Part shown: in pieces, positions 1-11,000 of the stretch
How the letters are laid out: every line of letters begins with the position of its first letter
Position numbering within the stretch: the stretch's first letter is position 1
Assembly (NCBI GenBank): GCA_945643635.1
Contig: CALZFC010000007.1
Span: 1,432,501 to 1,496,500, forward strand
Direction of reading: 5' to 3'
Source: Allodiplogaster sudhausi
Lineage: Eukaryota; Nematoda; Chromadorea; Rhabditida; Diplogasteridae
DNA: 64,000 nt
The notes under the pieces: model-generated
Database searches by the model: none
What the model was told of the DNA's origin: nothing
Seen by the model: the letters and a program-made list of their open reading frames with translations, nothing else
Translations under genes and position numbers: made by a program

Positions 1-253
1 ATGGCAGAGCACAAAAACAAAAGGCACACGAGAGAGGAGAGAGGCCAAAATGGGGAGAGTGGAGACGGGCAGTGGGAGTTGAAGAACGTAGATCCGCGTA
101 GCCTCGAGGTGTTGATGGGCCTGGAGATCGGGGCGAGGTGAGGAATGGGAGAGACAGAGAGAGAGAGAGATTTTAAGTCTAGGAGAGATAGATGAGGATG
201 AGGGGGGAAAAACGGTAGGTTGGGCGTCCAACCCCTAGAAGCCGCCCACTCCT

Positions 254-285
<32 letters not shown>

Positions 286-1340
286 CGAGAGAGAGAGACA
301 GCGAGAGAGAGAGAGAGAGACAGCGAGAGAGAGAGAAGGATGGAAGGAGAGAGGTATATGGGAGGAGGGAGAGGGCGTGAGGCGAAGACAACGACCGAGC
401 AGGCGATGAACCTCCACGACGTAGCCGCTCCCTCTACTGCCTCAAATCCCGACACGAACCTGGAAAATGAACCAGTACACTCAGGGTGGGTGGGTGGGAC
501 CCTACACTCTACGACCAGCGATCGTAGAAATGTCTACTCCCTCCTCTTCAACCCTTTGCTCAACTGCTACCGTACCCGGCCAACTTGCACATCAACATTC
601 AAACCCATCCTCACTACTCCCCACACCATGCCTATTTCACGGTCCACTTGGTGATGATGGTATTCATCGATTATATGGTCGTCCCTCCCATATAACCCAG
701 ATTACCCCCTCACCAGTGTCCCGTTCAAAGTACCGTAAGATAAAGAACTTTATCGAATAGGACACGACCTGGTCCGGTAGAAAAACGAAAGTCCCCTTTG
801 AGCAGATGGGAAAGGAGTAGGAAAAACGACATCTAGAGATGGAGGGGCATCAGTTTGTGCCCCTGAGACCGAGGGAATCTCCCATTCAAGGGGAAGACCA
901 AGTAATTCAAGTAATTATACCAGCCTTCCCTCTACGAGGTAAAGCGAACCGTGAGCAAGGCCATGGGAGCCCCTACTTCCCAGGACGTATCTAGTCTGAT
1001 TTTGCCCATGGCTTCCGTCGCTAAACGCCTGCTAATTGGTCAGTAAGCAGCCCTGGTCAGTAAGTAACTCTCTTCTGGCCTTGACCGCCTGTTACTTCTT
1101 CTAAGTTTCCAGGGTAACCTCCGGAGTGGTCCAGAACCCTTTTAACATCCATGAATAAGGCCATGTCTAACCTGATCCCTTCAACTCTCCTGGTAGAGCG
1201 GGTCGAACCGTTTCCCGCCTGATTGCCCCTAGCTGCTCCCGCTTCTGGATGGCGAAGAGAGCCTCCTGCTCGCACCGTCCCAATCAACTGCAAGATATAT
1301 ACAGTTAGAAACCAGTTAAGAGACCTAGTCCCTTATGGTT
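1..1340 (+). repeat. Direct repeat copy 1 of the retroelement (B-A junction)
   Basis: Nearly identical to 6631-7940. The main difference is about 50 extra bases near 138-205 in this copy. It carries GA microsatellite, then a segment beginning near 499 (CTACACTCTACGACC), then an internal boundary at 670/671 where TTATATGGTCG begins. That boundary matches the B|A junction of the smaller element at 9736-12932. Similarity to the second copy stops at 1340. The left end lies outside the window. Confidence 0.8.
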
Positions 1341-3269
1341 ACACCTCTCACTATAACCACCGAGTTAAATTCCTATCTGACATATCTCGAGATCTGACTG
1401 TCTTATTACGACACGAATGTGGGTTGTAATTGAGAACCCGAATTTTCCACTGAGGGAGGAAAACATCCGCTATGTTGTGACCCTAGCCATGATTGAACAG
1501 TAAAAACCATCACTGTTTATCTTGCCTTCGCTCAGCTATCTGTATCTCCAATTCAGGGTTTCGAATACATATCCAGATGCCCATTTGAACTGCCAACTGG
1601 TAGGGGTCCTAACTGATACCCCGAGCTCACCCCTGAGGGAGGACAAGGAAAAAATGACGCATTGACTCCCAAGGTGACTGAACGATAAACAGCCATAAGT
1701 ATGGGTACTACTTGATGTCTCAAGCCCCTATGTAGGACAACCTCCATGATATGTGAGCCTACTTATTCACACAAAGTAAATGTGGGACACTAAGCATTCA
1801 ACTTTTCCTCTACTAACCCAGATCCTCTTCCGATGGTGGAGAGAAACTCCGCCTTCTAGAGCCCGGAGCCCGCTTTCGTCATCGGCCTCGCTTTTTCTCG
1901 GACACTGCAATTCGACTGATAGAGTTGAATTCCACGATTAGGGGTAGGAGGGCCGAATCGCCTCTCGGGAAGAAAAGATTCAAACTAAATACCCAGTTCC
2001 ACATTCATGAAAAGGGAACGAGTCTGAGTGACACGTCTACTAACCCGGCTCCTCTTCATACAGCGCGTCTGCCCTGACGCGAGCGTCTGGGCGGTTGCAA
2101 AAGGCGAGGGCCCTCTCCTCCGTGAAGAGACCGTCCCTCCGGACTGCCTGCCGCCCGGTCTGCATTCCGGGAGAGGCCTCCCGAGGCGCCTCTTTCTTGT
2201 TCGCGCCCGGAGAGCGCTTTAGCCACGGCCTTGCTCTCTATCGGATAACTGCAATCCGATCGAATTAAATGCACCTTCGCCGACACAGTTAAAATCGAAA
2301 TGATTAGGGGTCCTATGAGAGGACCCAAATCCTCTAGGGATTTGGAGCCTTGCCACTAACTACGCGGTTCCTCCCTCATGAAAACAAGGAACGGGTGTGG
2401 GTCCTAACTGAGGAAGCGAGGACCGCCACGCGTAAGAAAAACCCCACCGAAGTGACACTACTCCCTCATCTAAGGGGCAGTGCTTAAGCAAAAGTACACT
2501 AACCCGGCTTAGCTGAAGCGGGGGAGCTTCTCCGCCTGCTCGCCCGGAGTCCGCTTCAGCACTCGGCCTCGGGCATTCGCACCACTGCAATCACATCGAA
2601 GTCAAAACCTCCTTTAACTGGCTGATGTAAGGACTAGTCTTGACCCAACTAACTCAGATCGTCTTATCCCGGAAGAGCGTGCTCCGCCTGCTTCCGCCCG
2701 GGGAGTTATTCAGGCCACGCCCTCTCGTCCTCTCTCACCACTGCAATCAGATCGACGTTAAATCCACCTTTAACTCTAGGGCCTTAACATTAATTTACCG
2801 CACCTCATCAAGGGACGGCCAACAGATACGGGTCCCATGAGGACCCGTCCCTTACTACACTAGTTTACAGTCCTTCATCAAGGGAGTGCAAACGGATACG
2901 GGTCCCATGAGGACCCGTCTTCCTCCCCATGAGGGAGGGCAACCAGCTCTGGTTGTGTGGGGTTGACCCTACGGTCATTGCAACAGAAAACTACCTTATC
3001 TGGCGACTCGTGGCTCCTCTCCGAGCGTACCGGGGAGCGCTACTTGTGTAGTCTGCCACCCGACATCCTGCTCTAACTCCGCTGGCTCTTGCGCCGAATG
3101 GCCGCCAAACGTAGATTCGCTTCTGATATCCTGGAATTAAAACGTAATATCGCCCTCAAGACACACTAGTAATTCTAACTAGAAGTGTTAAAAACTAACA
3201 CAACCAACCATATCTTCAACCAACAACTCCTGAAAAACAAAAACTATGGAAAACACATCCAAAAAATTT
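1341..3269 (+). repeat. Non-coding 5' region of the retroelement with repeated stem-loop modules
   Basis: No convincing ORF is present. A module is repeated about four times in diverged form, near 1812-1950, 2038-2310, 2495-2640 and 2645-2790. Each starts close to CTAACCC, continues through a GC-rich potential hairpin containing CTCCGCCT or similar, and ends near ACTGCAATC. Downstream are two identical perfect hairpins, ACGGGTCC/CATGA/GGACCCGT, at 2828-2848 and 2898-2918, and a related one near 2306-2325. Function is unknown; structured leader RNA of the element is the simplest reading. Confidence 0.5.
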
Positions 3270-3338
3270 GTCACCTACACTCTACGACCAGCGATCGTAG
3301 AAAATTCTACGATCGCCGTCGTAGGGTGTGTAGGTGAC
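3270..3338. repeat. Palindrome built from the element's own termini
   Basis: The sequence reads GTCACCTACAC, then CTACGACCAGCGATCGTAG, then a mirrored arm ending GTGTAGGTGAC, so it is an imperfect inverted repeat of about 69 bases. The left half equals the start of the segment at 499 and 7100. The right half equals the end of the inverted copy at 6553-6583. DIRS elements are known to carry an internal complementary region made from their ends, but here the halves are in the same order as the termini rather than the expected complement, and the palindrome lies upstream of gag. Confidence 0.6.
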
Positions 3339-3433
3339 TTTGGTTTTTGTTGTGAGGTTTGTTTTTTAATTGGTTTTAATAGAGGTTAATTTTTAATTTT
3401 AATCACGGAGGATATACTTGATGTAATTCCAGT

Positions 3434-4400
3434 ATGCCAGTCGATAACGAACAGCCGGCTCCAGCCGCACCCACATCACTGGTTTCCCTCCCGTCAGCGC
3501 AGGAGTTGGCAGAGACAGTGAAGCGGATGCTGATGGAGGCAACTCCACAGCCTCTTCCTCCCCTTCCGAGGAGAGAAGTCCCGCAGCTCTCTATGAAAGG
3601 TAGTTTCCCCAAAGGCCAAGGTGGGCATTCCCTGGATCACACTCACTTGATGAGTCAGTGTGATCCGGTTCACACTCATTTGATGAGTGAGTGTGGACCG
3701 GTTCCCAAGCGCTTGATGAGCGACTCGGGACCAGTTCACAGTCACTTGATGAGTGAGGGTGAAAAAGTCAAATTCAACCAGTTTGCAGTGTATCGAGAGT
3801 GCGCTAAGCCCATGGTGGAGGCCCTCTCCGACCTCGATCAGGCAGAGTACGAGGAAGCTCTCCACTTCATCGCAGAGGCGAAGCTCAAGCTGGAGCAGCG
3901 AGTGACGCATATGCAGCTCGCAGACACCAACCCTGGATTTTGGGATGCCCTGGAGAAGGCCAAGGTCCGCACGGGAGCACTGGACGAGGTCACCAGGCAA
4001 GCACTGGAGATCGCCCAGTCGGCGGCGACTTCAGCGGCAGCGGGCACCTCTGCGAGGAAAGTCAATCCGAGAAAGAGACCTCTCCCAGCAGACAACCGGC
4101 CCTTTCGTGGAGAAGCGGCCAATCAGTCCGGTGCCGATGCAAAATGTCAGTTGCGGGAAGAGCAGGAGGGAGCCAAAGGGGGTGAGTTGATTGCTAATTT
4201 GCAGTGGACAAGTTGGTCGCTCTTGTCCAGCGCCAACAACTGCAAATCGACCGCTTCACCTCTGGCCCAAACCGCAGCTCGCCGCTGGCGAGATGCCACC
4301 ATTGCCAGAAGTCGGGCCACTTCATCAGAGACTGCCCAGTCGCTCGCGCCGTCCTTGACGGAACCAAGCATGAGATGCCGTCCCAGAACGACCACTAAGG
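3434..4400 (+). pseudogene. gag: Gag-like ORF of the retroelement, frameshifted
   Basis: An ATG ORF opens at 3434 and stays open to 4549, but the second part changes frame. The N-terminal region is Pro/Ser-rich. Four tandem copies of a ~12-residue unit (HTHLMSQCDPV, HTHLMSECGPV and variants) follow at about 3640-3770. Then comes a predicted helical stretch. A CCHC zinc knuckle (CHHCQKSGHFIRDC) is readable only in another frame at about 4290-4335, which places a frameshift near 4200. After about 4400 the first frame resumes with sequence resembling the leader of a DIRS-type RT (W, then LPF). A CCHC knuckle fits a nucleic-acid-binding Gag. No promoter was identified. Confidence 0.6.
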
Positions 4401-6294
4401 GTGAGGAGTTTAAGGCAGGCTCTATTCACGAGAATATTGGAGAATGGAAGCATTTGGGCCCACCTCAGTATTTCCTCAGAGCTCTAGAAGAAGATTTCAG
4501 ACTCCCTTTCCTAGAAGGGGTTACGTTAGAACCCAGATTTGCACCTTAATCCCACCTTTCAGGGGAAGATAATGCCTTTGTTACGGATAATTTGCGAGCT
4601 CTGATCGCGTCGGGGGCGGTAGAATGTGTCGCACAACAAGAGCTAATTATCTCTAGCAGGATCTTTGTCGTTTCAGGGAGAAAAAAGAGACTAGTTATAG
4701 ATCTGTCGTTTCTGAACACATTCCTGTCTGTGCCTAAATTCAAATGCGAAGGACTAGAGTCAGTCTTCCCATCTCTTAGTCATGCCAGAGTTGCGGCAGT
4801 GTTCGACATGAAGTCTTGCTATCATCATTTGCTAGTCTTGCCTGAACATCGCAAGTTTTTGGGTTTCCGTTGGGGATCTCAGTACTTCCAGTTCAGGGCA
4901 ATCCCATTTGGTCTGGCCCCTGCCCCTTGGATGGTACTAAATTGTTCCGCCCATTGGTCAAGAGGTGGAGATCTCAAGGAATAGATGCGACCTTGTATCT
5001 TGCGACGCTATAGTACTGGGTTCGTCCAATGAAGACCTGGAAGCTAAAGTATTACAAGTGAGGGAAGATCTGAGGAGACTAGGTGTAGTGATGGCAGAAG
5101 AAAAATGCAGTTGGACCCCCTCCACAAGAGTGGTATGGCTAGGAGCAATTATCGATCTGGGAGAACGCGTAGTCTCCCCTTCCATAGAGAGAAGGTCCAA
5201 ACTGGTGAACAAAATTGAAGAGATGTTGACACAAACACCTTCGATCAGGGATCGAGAGCAAGTTCTGAGCATGATAGCTTCCCTCTCCGCTATCTCATAC
5301 GGCCTAGCCATCTATACCAGACCCCTTGCGGATACTCTTGCATCCAATCTCTTATTTTCAGAGGAGAGGGAGGCGGCAAACATTGGGAGATGAGGAACGA
5401 GGAGCTCTGGAGAACTTGCTGAGACTGGCGAAGAGAGGCGACGTGAGAAGAGTGCTGGAGAGTCGGCTGGATGCGACGGCCACGACGGATGCATCAGCAG
5501 TCGCATTAGGTGGGTTTATCGCCTCAGACCAAGGAAGGGCATCCTTTTCCAAGAACCTTTCGGAGCTACAAATGACTTTTTCGAGTACAGCGAGAGAATT
5601 GTTGTAGATTCAGCAGGCTGCCTTGCTAGTAGCTCAGAGATTCCAGGGAAAATCACTCCTTTTTCTCACGGACAATCTAGGCGCCGTATCCATTTGCCAA
5701 AAAGGGTCTAGAATCCCACTCCTCCAAGACATAGCACTCTCGATTAGGGGCATCTTGGAGCGCGCCGGTGTTGAGGCTTCCTTTTCCTGGATTCCTAGGG
5801 AACTAAACGAGCAAGCAGATGCACTGAGTAGAGAAATAGATCATGATGACTGGGCAATCAATTCACATTGGTTCAATTATTGTGTCAGAAGATGGGGTAT
5901 CCCTGATATCGATCTCTTCGCATCAGCAGAAACAGCAAAAGTTTCCAGATTCGTATCGAGACAACCGGAGTGTGGAGCGAGCGCAGTCGACGCACTCTCT
6001 CTCCACGACATCTGGTCCTCTGGAATCTTTGGTTGGTCAGTTCCTCCTCCTTCGCTGTTAGCAAGGGCTATGGGAAAGATTTTGCTGTACAATACTAAGG
6101 TTATCCTGGGCTTCCCCGTTTGGGAATCAGCGAACTTCTTCCCCATGATTATCAAGGCTAGAAAGGAGGGACGGGTCAGGGACTCTTTCATAGTCAGCAA
6201 AGGCAGGCTGTTGATCGTGCCCGGGTCTCACTTGAATCAGGCCTTTGCTAGGCAATCCCTTGACTTCGATTTCGAATTCATCCTGGTCAACTAA
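4400..6294 (+). pseudogene. pol: Reverse transcriptase-RNase H, inactivated by frameshifts and stops
   Basis: RT blocks are seen in order: LVIDLSFLN at about 4695, FDMKSCYHHLL at about 4800, and FQFRAIPFGLAPAPW at about 4890. The frame then shifts near 4935. The catalytic YxDD box, expected at 4996-5007, is destroyed because one base is missing. A TGA at 5391 and an in-frame TAG at 5605 break the chain again. RNase H follows (LTDNLGAVSICQKGS at about 5665, then ADALSRE), with the post-RH region WGIPDIDLFAS and RFVSRQPECGA, ending at a TAA at 6292-6294. With at least four lesions this copy cannot make an active polymerase. No integrase or tyrosine recombinase was found downstream. Confidence 0.8.
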
Positions 6295-6339
6295 CCCAAA
6301 GGGAACTTTCGTTTGTCTACCACACGGGGCGTTGTCCTA

Positions 6340-6583
6340 TGTTGATAAAGTGTTTATTAGTACGGTAGATGTAACGGTACATCGGCAAGGGGCTAATCTG
6401 GGTTATATGGGAGGGATGACCATATAATTGATGATTAGCATCATTGCCAGAGGGACCGTGAAATAAAAAGGTTTGAATGGCTAGTGATGTGCAGGTTTGC
6501 ACCGTAGACTACGGTAGGAGGGTGCGGTAGGACAAAGTTGCAGAAGGGTAACCATTCTACGATCGCCGTCGTAGGGTGTGTAG
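6340..6583 (-). repeat. Inverted, diverged copy of the element's B-A end sequence
   Basis: On the minus strand this reads CCTACACACCCTACGACGG at its start, crosses an internal boundary followed by TTATATGGTCATCCCTCCCA, and ends near ATAGGAC. It is therefore the reverse complement of a diverged relative of 499-765. It directly follows the RT-RH stop codon. Opposed copies on both sides of the coding region are what inverted terminal repeats of DIRS1-type elements would look like. Confidence 0.65.
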
Positions 6584-6630
6584 GACACGACCTGGTCCGG
6601 TAGAGCGCGGTGACAACACAGATGCAATGC

Positions 6631-7940
6631 ATGGCAGAGCACAAAAACAAAAGGCACACGAGAGAGGAGAGAGGCCAAAATGGGGAGAGTGGAGACGGGC
6701 AGTGGGAGTTGAAGAACGTAGATCCGCGTAGCCTCGAGGTGTTGATGGGCCTGGAGATCGGGGCGAGTTGAGGAATGGGCTGAAGGGGGAAAAACGGTAG
6801 GTTGGGCGTCCAACCCCTAGAAGCCGCCCACTCCTCGAGAGAGAGAGAGAGAGACAGCGAGAGAGAGAGAGAGAGAGACAGCGAGAGAGAGAGAGAGAGA
6901 CAGCGAGAGAGAGAGAGAGAGACAGCGAGAGAGAGAGAAGGATGGAAGGAGAGAGGTATATGGGAGGAGGGAGAGGGCGTGAGGCGAAGACAACGACCGA
7001 GCAGGCGATGAACCTCCACGACGTAGCCGCTCCCTCTACTGCCTCAAATCCCGACACGAACCTGGAAAATGAACCAGTACACTCAGGGTGGGTGGGTGGG
7101 ACCCTACACTCTACGACCAGCGATCGTAGAAATGTCTTCTCCCTCCTCTTCAACCCTTTGCTCAACTGCTACCGTACCCGGCCAACTTGCACATCAACAT
7201 TCAAACCCATCCTCACTACTCCCCACACCATGCCTATTTCACGGTCCACTTGGTGATGATGGTATTCATCGATTATATGGTCGTCCCTCCCATATAACCC
7301 AGATTACCCCCTCACCAGTGTCCCGTTCAAACTACCGTAAGATAAAGAACTTTATCGAATAGGACACGACCTGGTCCGGTAGAAAAACGAAAGTCCCCTT
7401 TGAGCAGATGGGAAAGGAGTAGGAAAAACGACATCTAGAGATGGAGGGGCATCAGCTTGTGCCCCTGAGACCGAGGGAATCTCCCATTCAAGGGGAAGAC
7501 CAAGTAATTCAAGTAATTATACCAGCCTTCCCTCTACGAGGTAAAGCGAACCGTGAGCAAGGCCATGGGAGCCCCTACTTCCCAGGACGTATCTAGTCTG
7601 ATTTTGCGAATGGCTTCCGTCGCTAAACGCCTGCTAATTGGTCAGTAAGCAGCCCTGGTCAGTAAGTAACTCTCTTCTGGCCTTGACCGCCTGTTACTTC
7701 TTCTATGTTTCCAGGGTAACCTCCGGAGTGGTCCAGAACCCTTTTAACATCCATGAATAAGGCCATGTCTAACCTGATCCCTTCAACTCTCCTGGTAGAG
7801 CGGGTCGAACCGTTTCCCGCCTGATTGCCCCTCGCTGCTCCCACTTCTGGATGGCGAAGAGAGCCTCCTGCTCGCACCGTCCCAATCAACTGCAAGATAT
7901 ATACAGTTAGAAACCAGTTAAGAGACCTAGTCCCTTATGG
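6631..7940 (+). repeat. Direct repeat copy 2 of the retroelement; right edge inside a DBR1 intron
   Basis: Almost identical to 1-1340, starting with the same ATGGCAGAGCACAAAAACAA. The internal B|A boundary is at 7272/7273. Similarity to copy 1 ends at 7940. The next 65 bases are ordinary intron ending in the DBR1 acceptor at 8005. Confidence 0.8.
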
Positions 7941-8005
7941 TTATGGTCAGGTTTATCATTCTTTGAAATTGAAAACGAAGAGATCCTATAATTACAAGTA
8001 CTAAG

Positions 8006-11000
8006 GCAATGGAGCTAGAGGTGGATTCCGATTCGACGATGGAATTGGAATACGACGAGTATTGGCTGGCCATCTTGAGGAATACCGATCATCTTACCAA
8101 TGTCACCAGCAGTGTATGAGTTGCTTCCTTTCATTTTGCCATTCGCAACCAGAAAGCGGGAAAGATTATTTGCTTGCTTGACGAATGGATTTGGAAAAAA
8201 GCTACGTAAAACATATTAGGTTTACTTGTTCAGTATCTTTTAATGAATTTTTTCTCTTAAGAGAGGATGTCAGTAAGCCTCGAGCAGGGCCCTATTATGA
8301 CCTGACCTAGGAATTTTTTGTCGAATTTTTTCACCAAAATTGAACACAGTATACAACTCGACGTGGCGAACAAAATATTCTATATTTCAAAGGTGAAAAA
8401 AAATTTCCACGCGAGACCCAGTACAGTAATCTTATAAATTTCATTGGTCATAAGTCGCTTCAAACATATTATTAGACAACCATCGAGGTATCATTGGATA
8501 GCTGATTGAACGGGCTTTAATTTTTATCTTGGAAGATATTTTCGTAGACTTTGAATTTGACCCTAAAACACGGCCCGAAACATTTTCGGAGTTGGTTTTT
8601 GGCAAAATTAAGTATTTTATGCTCATTTCCGCACAACGGCTCCTACCTAGGCTTAAAGTACGTGAAATTTGCTACAACATATGTCTCTTTCAACAGAATT
8701 GAAGGTCCCAGCCTTAGGTTCCCAAAGGCTTGAACATGATCCTGTGTTAAACTGTAACACCGTGCAAGCACATTCTTCGATCCATAACTGCGCTCAATGT
8801 CAATATTACAAAATCGTAAGTATATCTTCTAAGAGCTCTCACGGAGATCTTCAAAAGTTACATACATTATTTTACTGAAAAGTTTCAATTTATATGTGAA
8901 ATTTCATTATTTACAATTAGAAGGCTTAAAAACTACTTTAAAAACATTTTCGCCTGTCGAAACATACATCATAAGAAAGAGGATGAAATTTGGTATAAGT
9001 TGAACCCTTTTCAATGGAATTTCATGCATACGATCTTTTGTTATAAGCCATAAGAGTAGGATTGCAAGGCCTTATGGAAAAAACTGTAGAAAAAAGGATT
9101 GGAATATTCTAATTCGAATAACCTAAAATGTGAATTCTTGGGCGAAATAACAGCGACGCTACTAGCATTACTTTTATGATTTATAACAAAAGATCGTATG
9201 CATGGAATTCCATTGAAAGGGGTTCAACTTATACCAAATTTCATCCTCTTTCTTATGATGTATGTTTCGACAGGCGAAAATGTTTTTAAAGTAGTTTTTT
9301 AAGCCTTCTAATTGTAAATAACGAAATTTCACTTATAAATTGAAACTTTTCATTAAAATAATGTATGTAACTTTTGAAGATCTCCGTGAGAGCTCTTAGA
9401 TGATATAGTTACGATTTTGTAATATTGACATTGAGCGCAGTTATGGATCGAAGAATGTGCTTGCACGGTGTTACAGTTCACACAGGATCATGTTCAAGCC
9501 TTTGGGAACCTAAGGCTGGGACCTTCAATTCTGTTGAAAGAGACATATGTTGTAGCAAATTTCACGTACTTTAAGCCTATGTAGGAGCCGTTGTGCGGAA
9601 ATGAGCATAAAATACTTAATTTTGCCAAAAACCGCCTCCGAAAATGTTTCGGGCCGTGTTTTAGGGTCAAATTCAAATTCTACGAAAATATCTTCCAATA
9701 AAAAAATTAAAGCCCGTTCAATCAGCTATCCAATGTTATATGGTCGTCTAACTCCCACATAACCACGATTACCCTTCCGAATGTGTACCTTACACCACAC
9801 ACAATAGTAAAACTTTATCGACATAGGAACTCCAACTGGGTCGAGAATGTGGTAACAAATGGCATGACAAAGAAAGGAATGACATGCTACAAAAATGGGA
9901 ACTGAACAGTCCTGAAAATGCAGAATTTATTAGTCTGAAATGGGAAGGGGCAGGAGACTCTGAAAAAGCTGAAAACCTAGCGTAGGCCTAGAGGCCACAC
10001 GAACCGCCCTCTTCGAAGTGGAGGAGCCATTACAAGAAGTTGTACTTATCTCTATCCTCTGACTACCATACTCATGATCGGGTCCTACAGTAATCCGTGC
10101 TCCCGGAAACTTATTTCTTACTACTAACCGACTGTTGTAGAGGTCCACCACTGGAATTACTGTAAGGGAGGGAGGGTGGGATCCCTCTTCACGACTTAAT
10201 CGTAGAATGAAGCGTCTCCCCAAAAGAGACGCCCTTATACGAGACACCTACCGTATACAATACACCTCTTCAAGAGGTTTCCCTATTCAAAAAACTGGCA
10301 ACATGCCAACATGGTGCCGGCCCACCTCCGGAATGGTAATCAACAATTATATGGTCGTCTAACTCCCACATAACCACGATTACCCTTCCGAATGTGTACC
10401 TTACACCACACACAATAGTAAAACTTTATCGACATAGGAATTCCAACTGGGTCGAGAATAGAATGTCGAAGGTAGGCCTTTTAGATGCTGATGAGGGAAT
10501 TGTGCACCTCAGTGCACCCAGAAGTCACTGCCCTTGATAGCAGGTTCTGTAAGAGCCTCAATAACCTTCGGCCAGTAAACAGTAATCAGCAGTAGCAGGA
10601 CGATTGACATCCCTGCGGAAATTCAACTTCTCTATCTCTGTCTCGCTGTCTCGTATACGCCTTCTTCCGCACTTCTGAAGTGGATCCTGCCCACTGTGGA
10701 TACGGTGTCCCAGCTAGGTGGCTCTAGTACGAAGCCGAATTTCGCTCTAATTTACGAATCCTAACCAGGACTCTGGAATGATTCCTAAACCTTGTGCTTA
10801 CTCTGCAGTTCTTATGTAACTTAGCAATTCGTACTGGGGAATGTACTTCAAGAAATTACCATGTAACCTTTCTATGTGTATCTTCGACGTCTCACCCTCC
10901 CTTGTATCTACGGGCTCAACAACATATGCAAAACTTTATGCAGTGCTCTCAGCACTTAAATACCACGATTATGGCCCTAAGGAGGGCCGTTTGGTTCTGA

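Larger units (their letters stand above)
1..7940 (+). mobile_element. DIRS/Ngaro-like tyrosine-recombinase-type retrotransposon, degenerate; left end outside window
   Basis: The interval holds a gag-like ORF, a reverse transcriptase-RNase H ORF and several repeat copies that refer to each other. Direct copies lie at 1-1340 and 6631-7940. An inverted, diverged copy of part of them lies at 6340-6583, and a short palindrome built from the same ends lies at 3270-3338. The region after the RNase H (WGIPDIDLFAS, then RFVSRQPECGA) is typical of DIRS/Ngaro/PAT polyproteins rather than Ty3 or Copia. I found no tyrosine recombinase ORF. The reading frames are broken, so this copy is probably dead. The right edge at 7940 lies 65 bases upstream of a DBR1 exon, so the element sits in a DBR1 intron. 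The class assignment is inference from RT-RH character and repeat layout. Confidence 0.7.
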
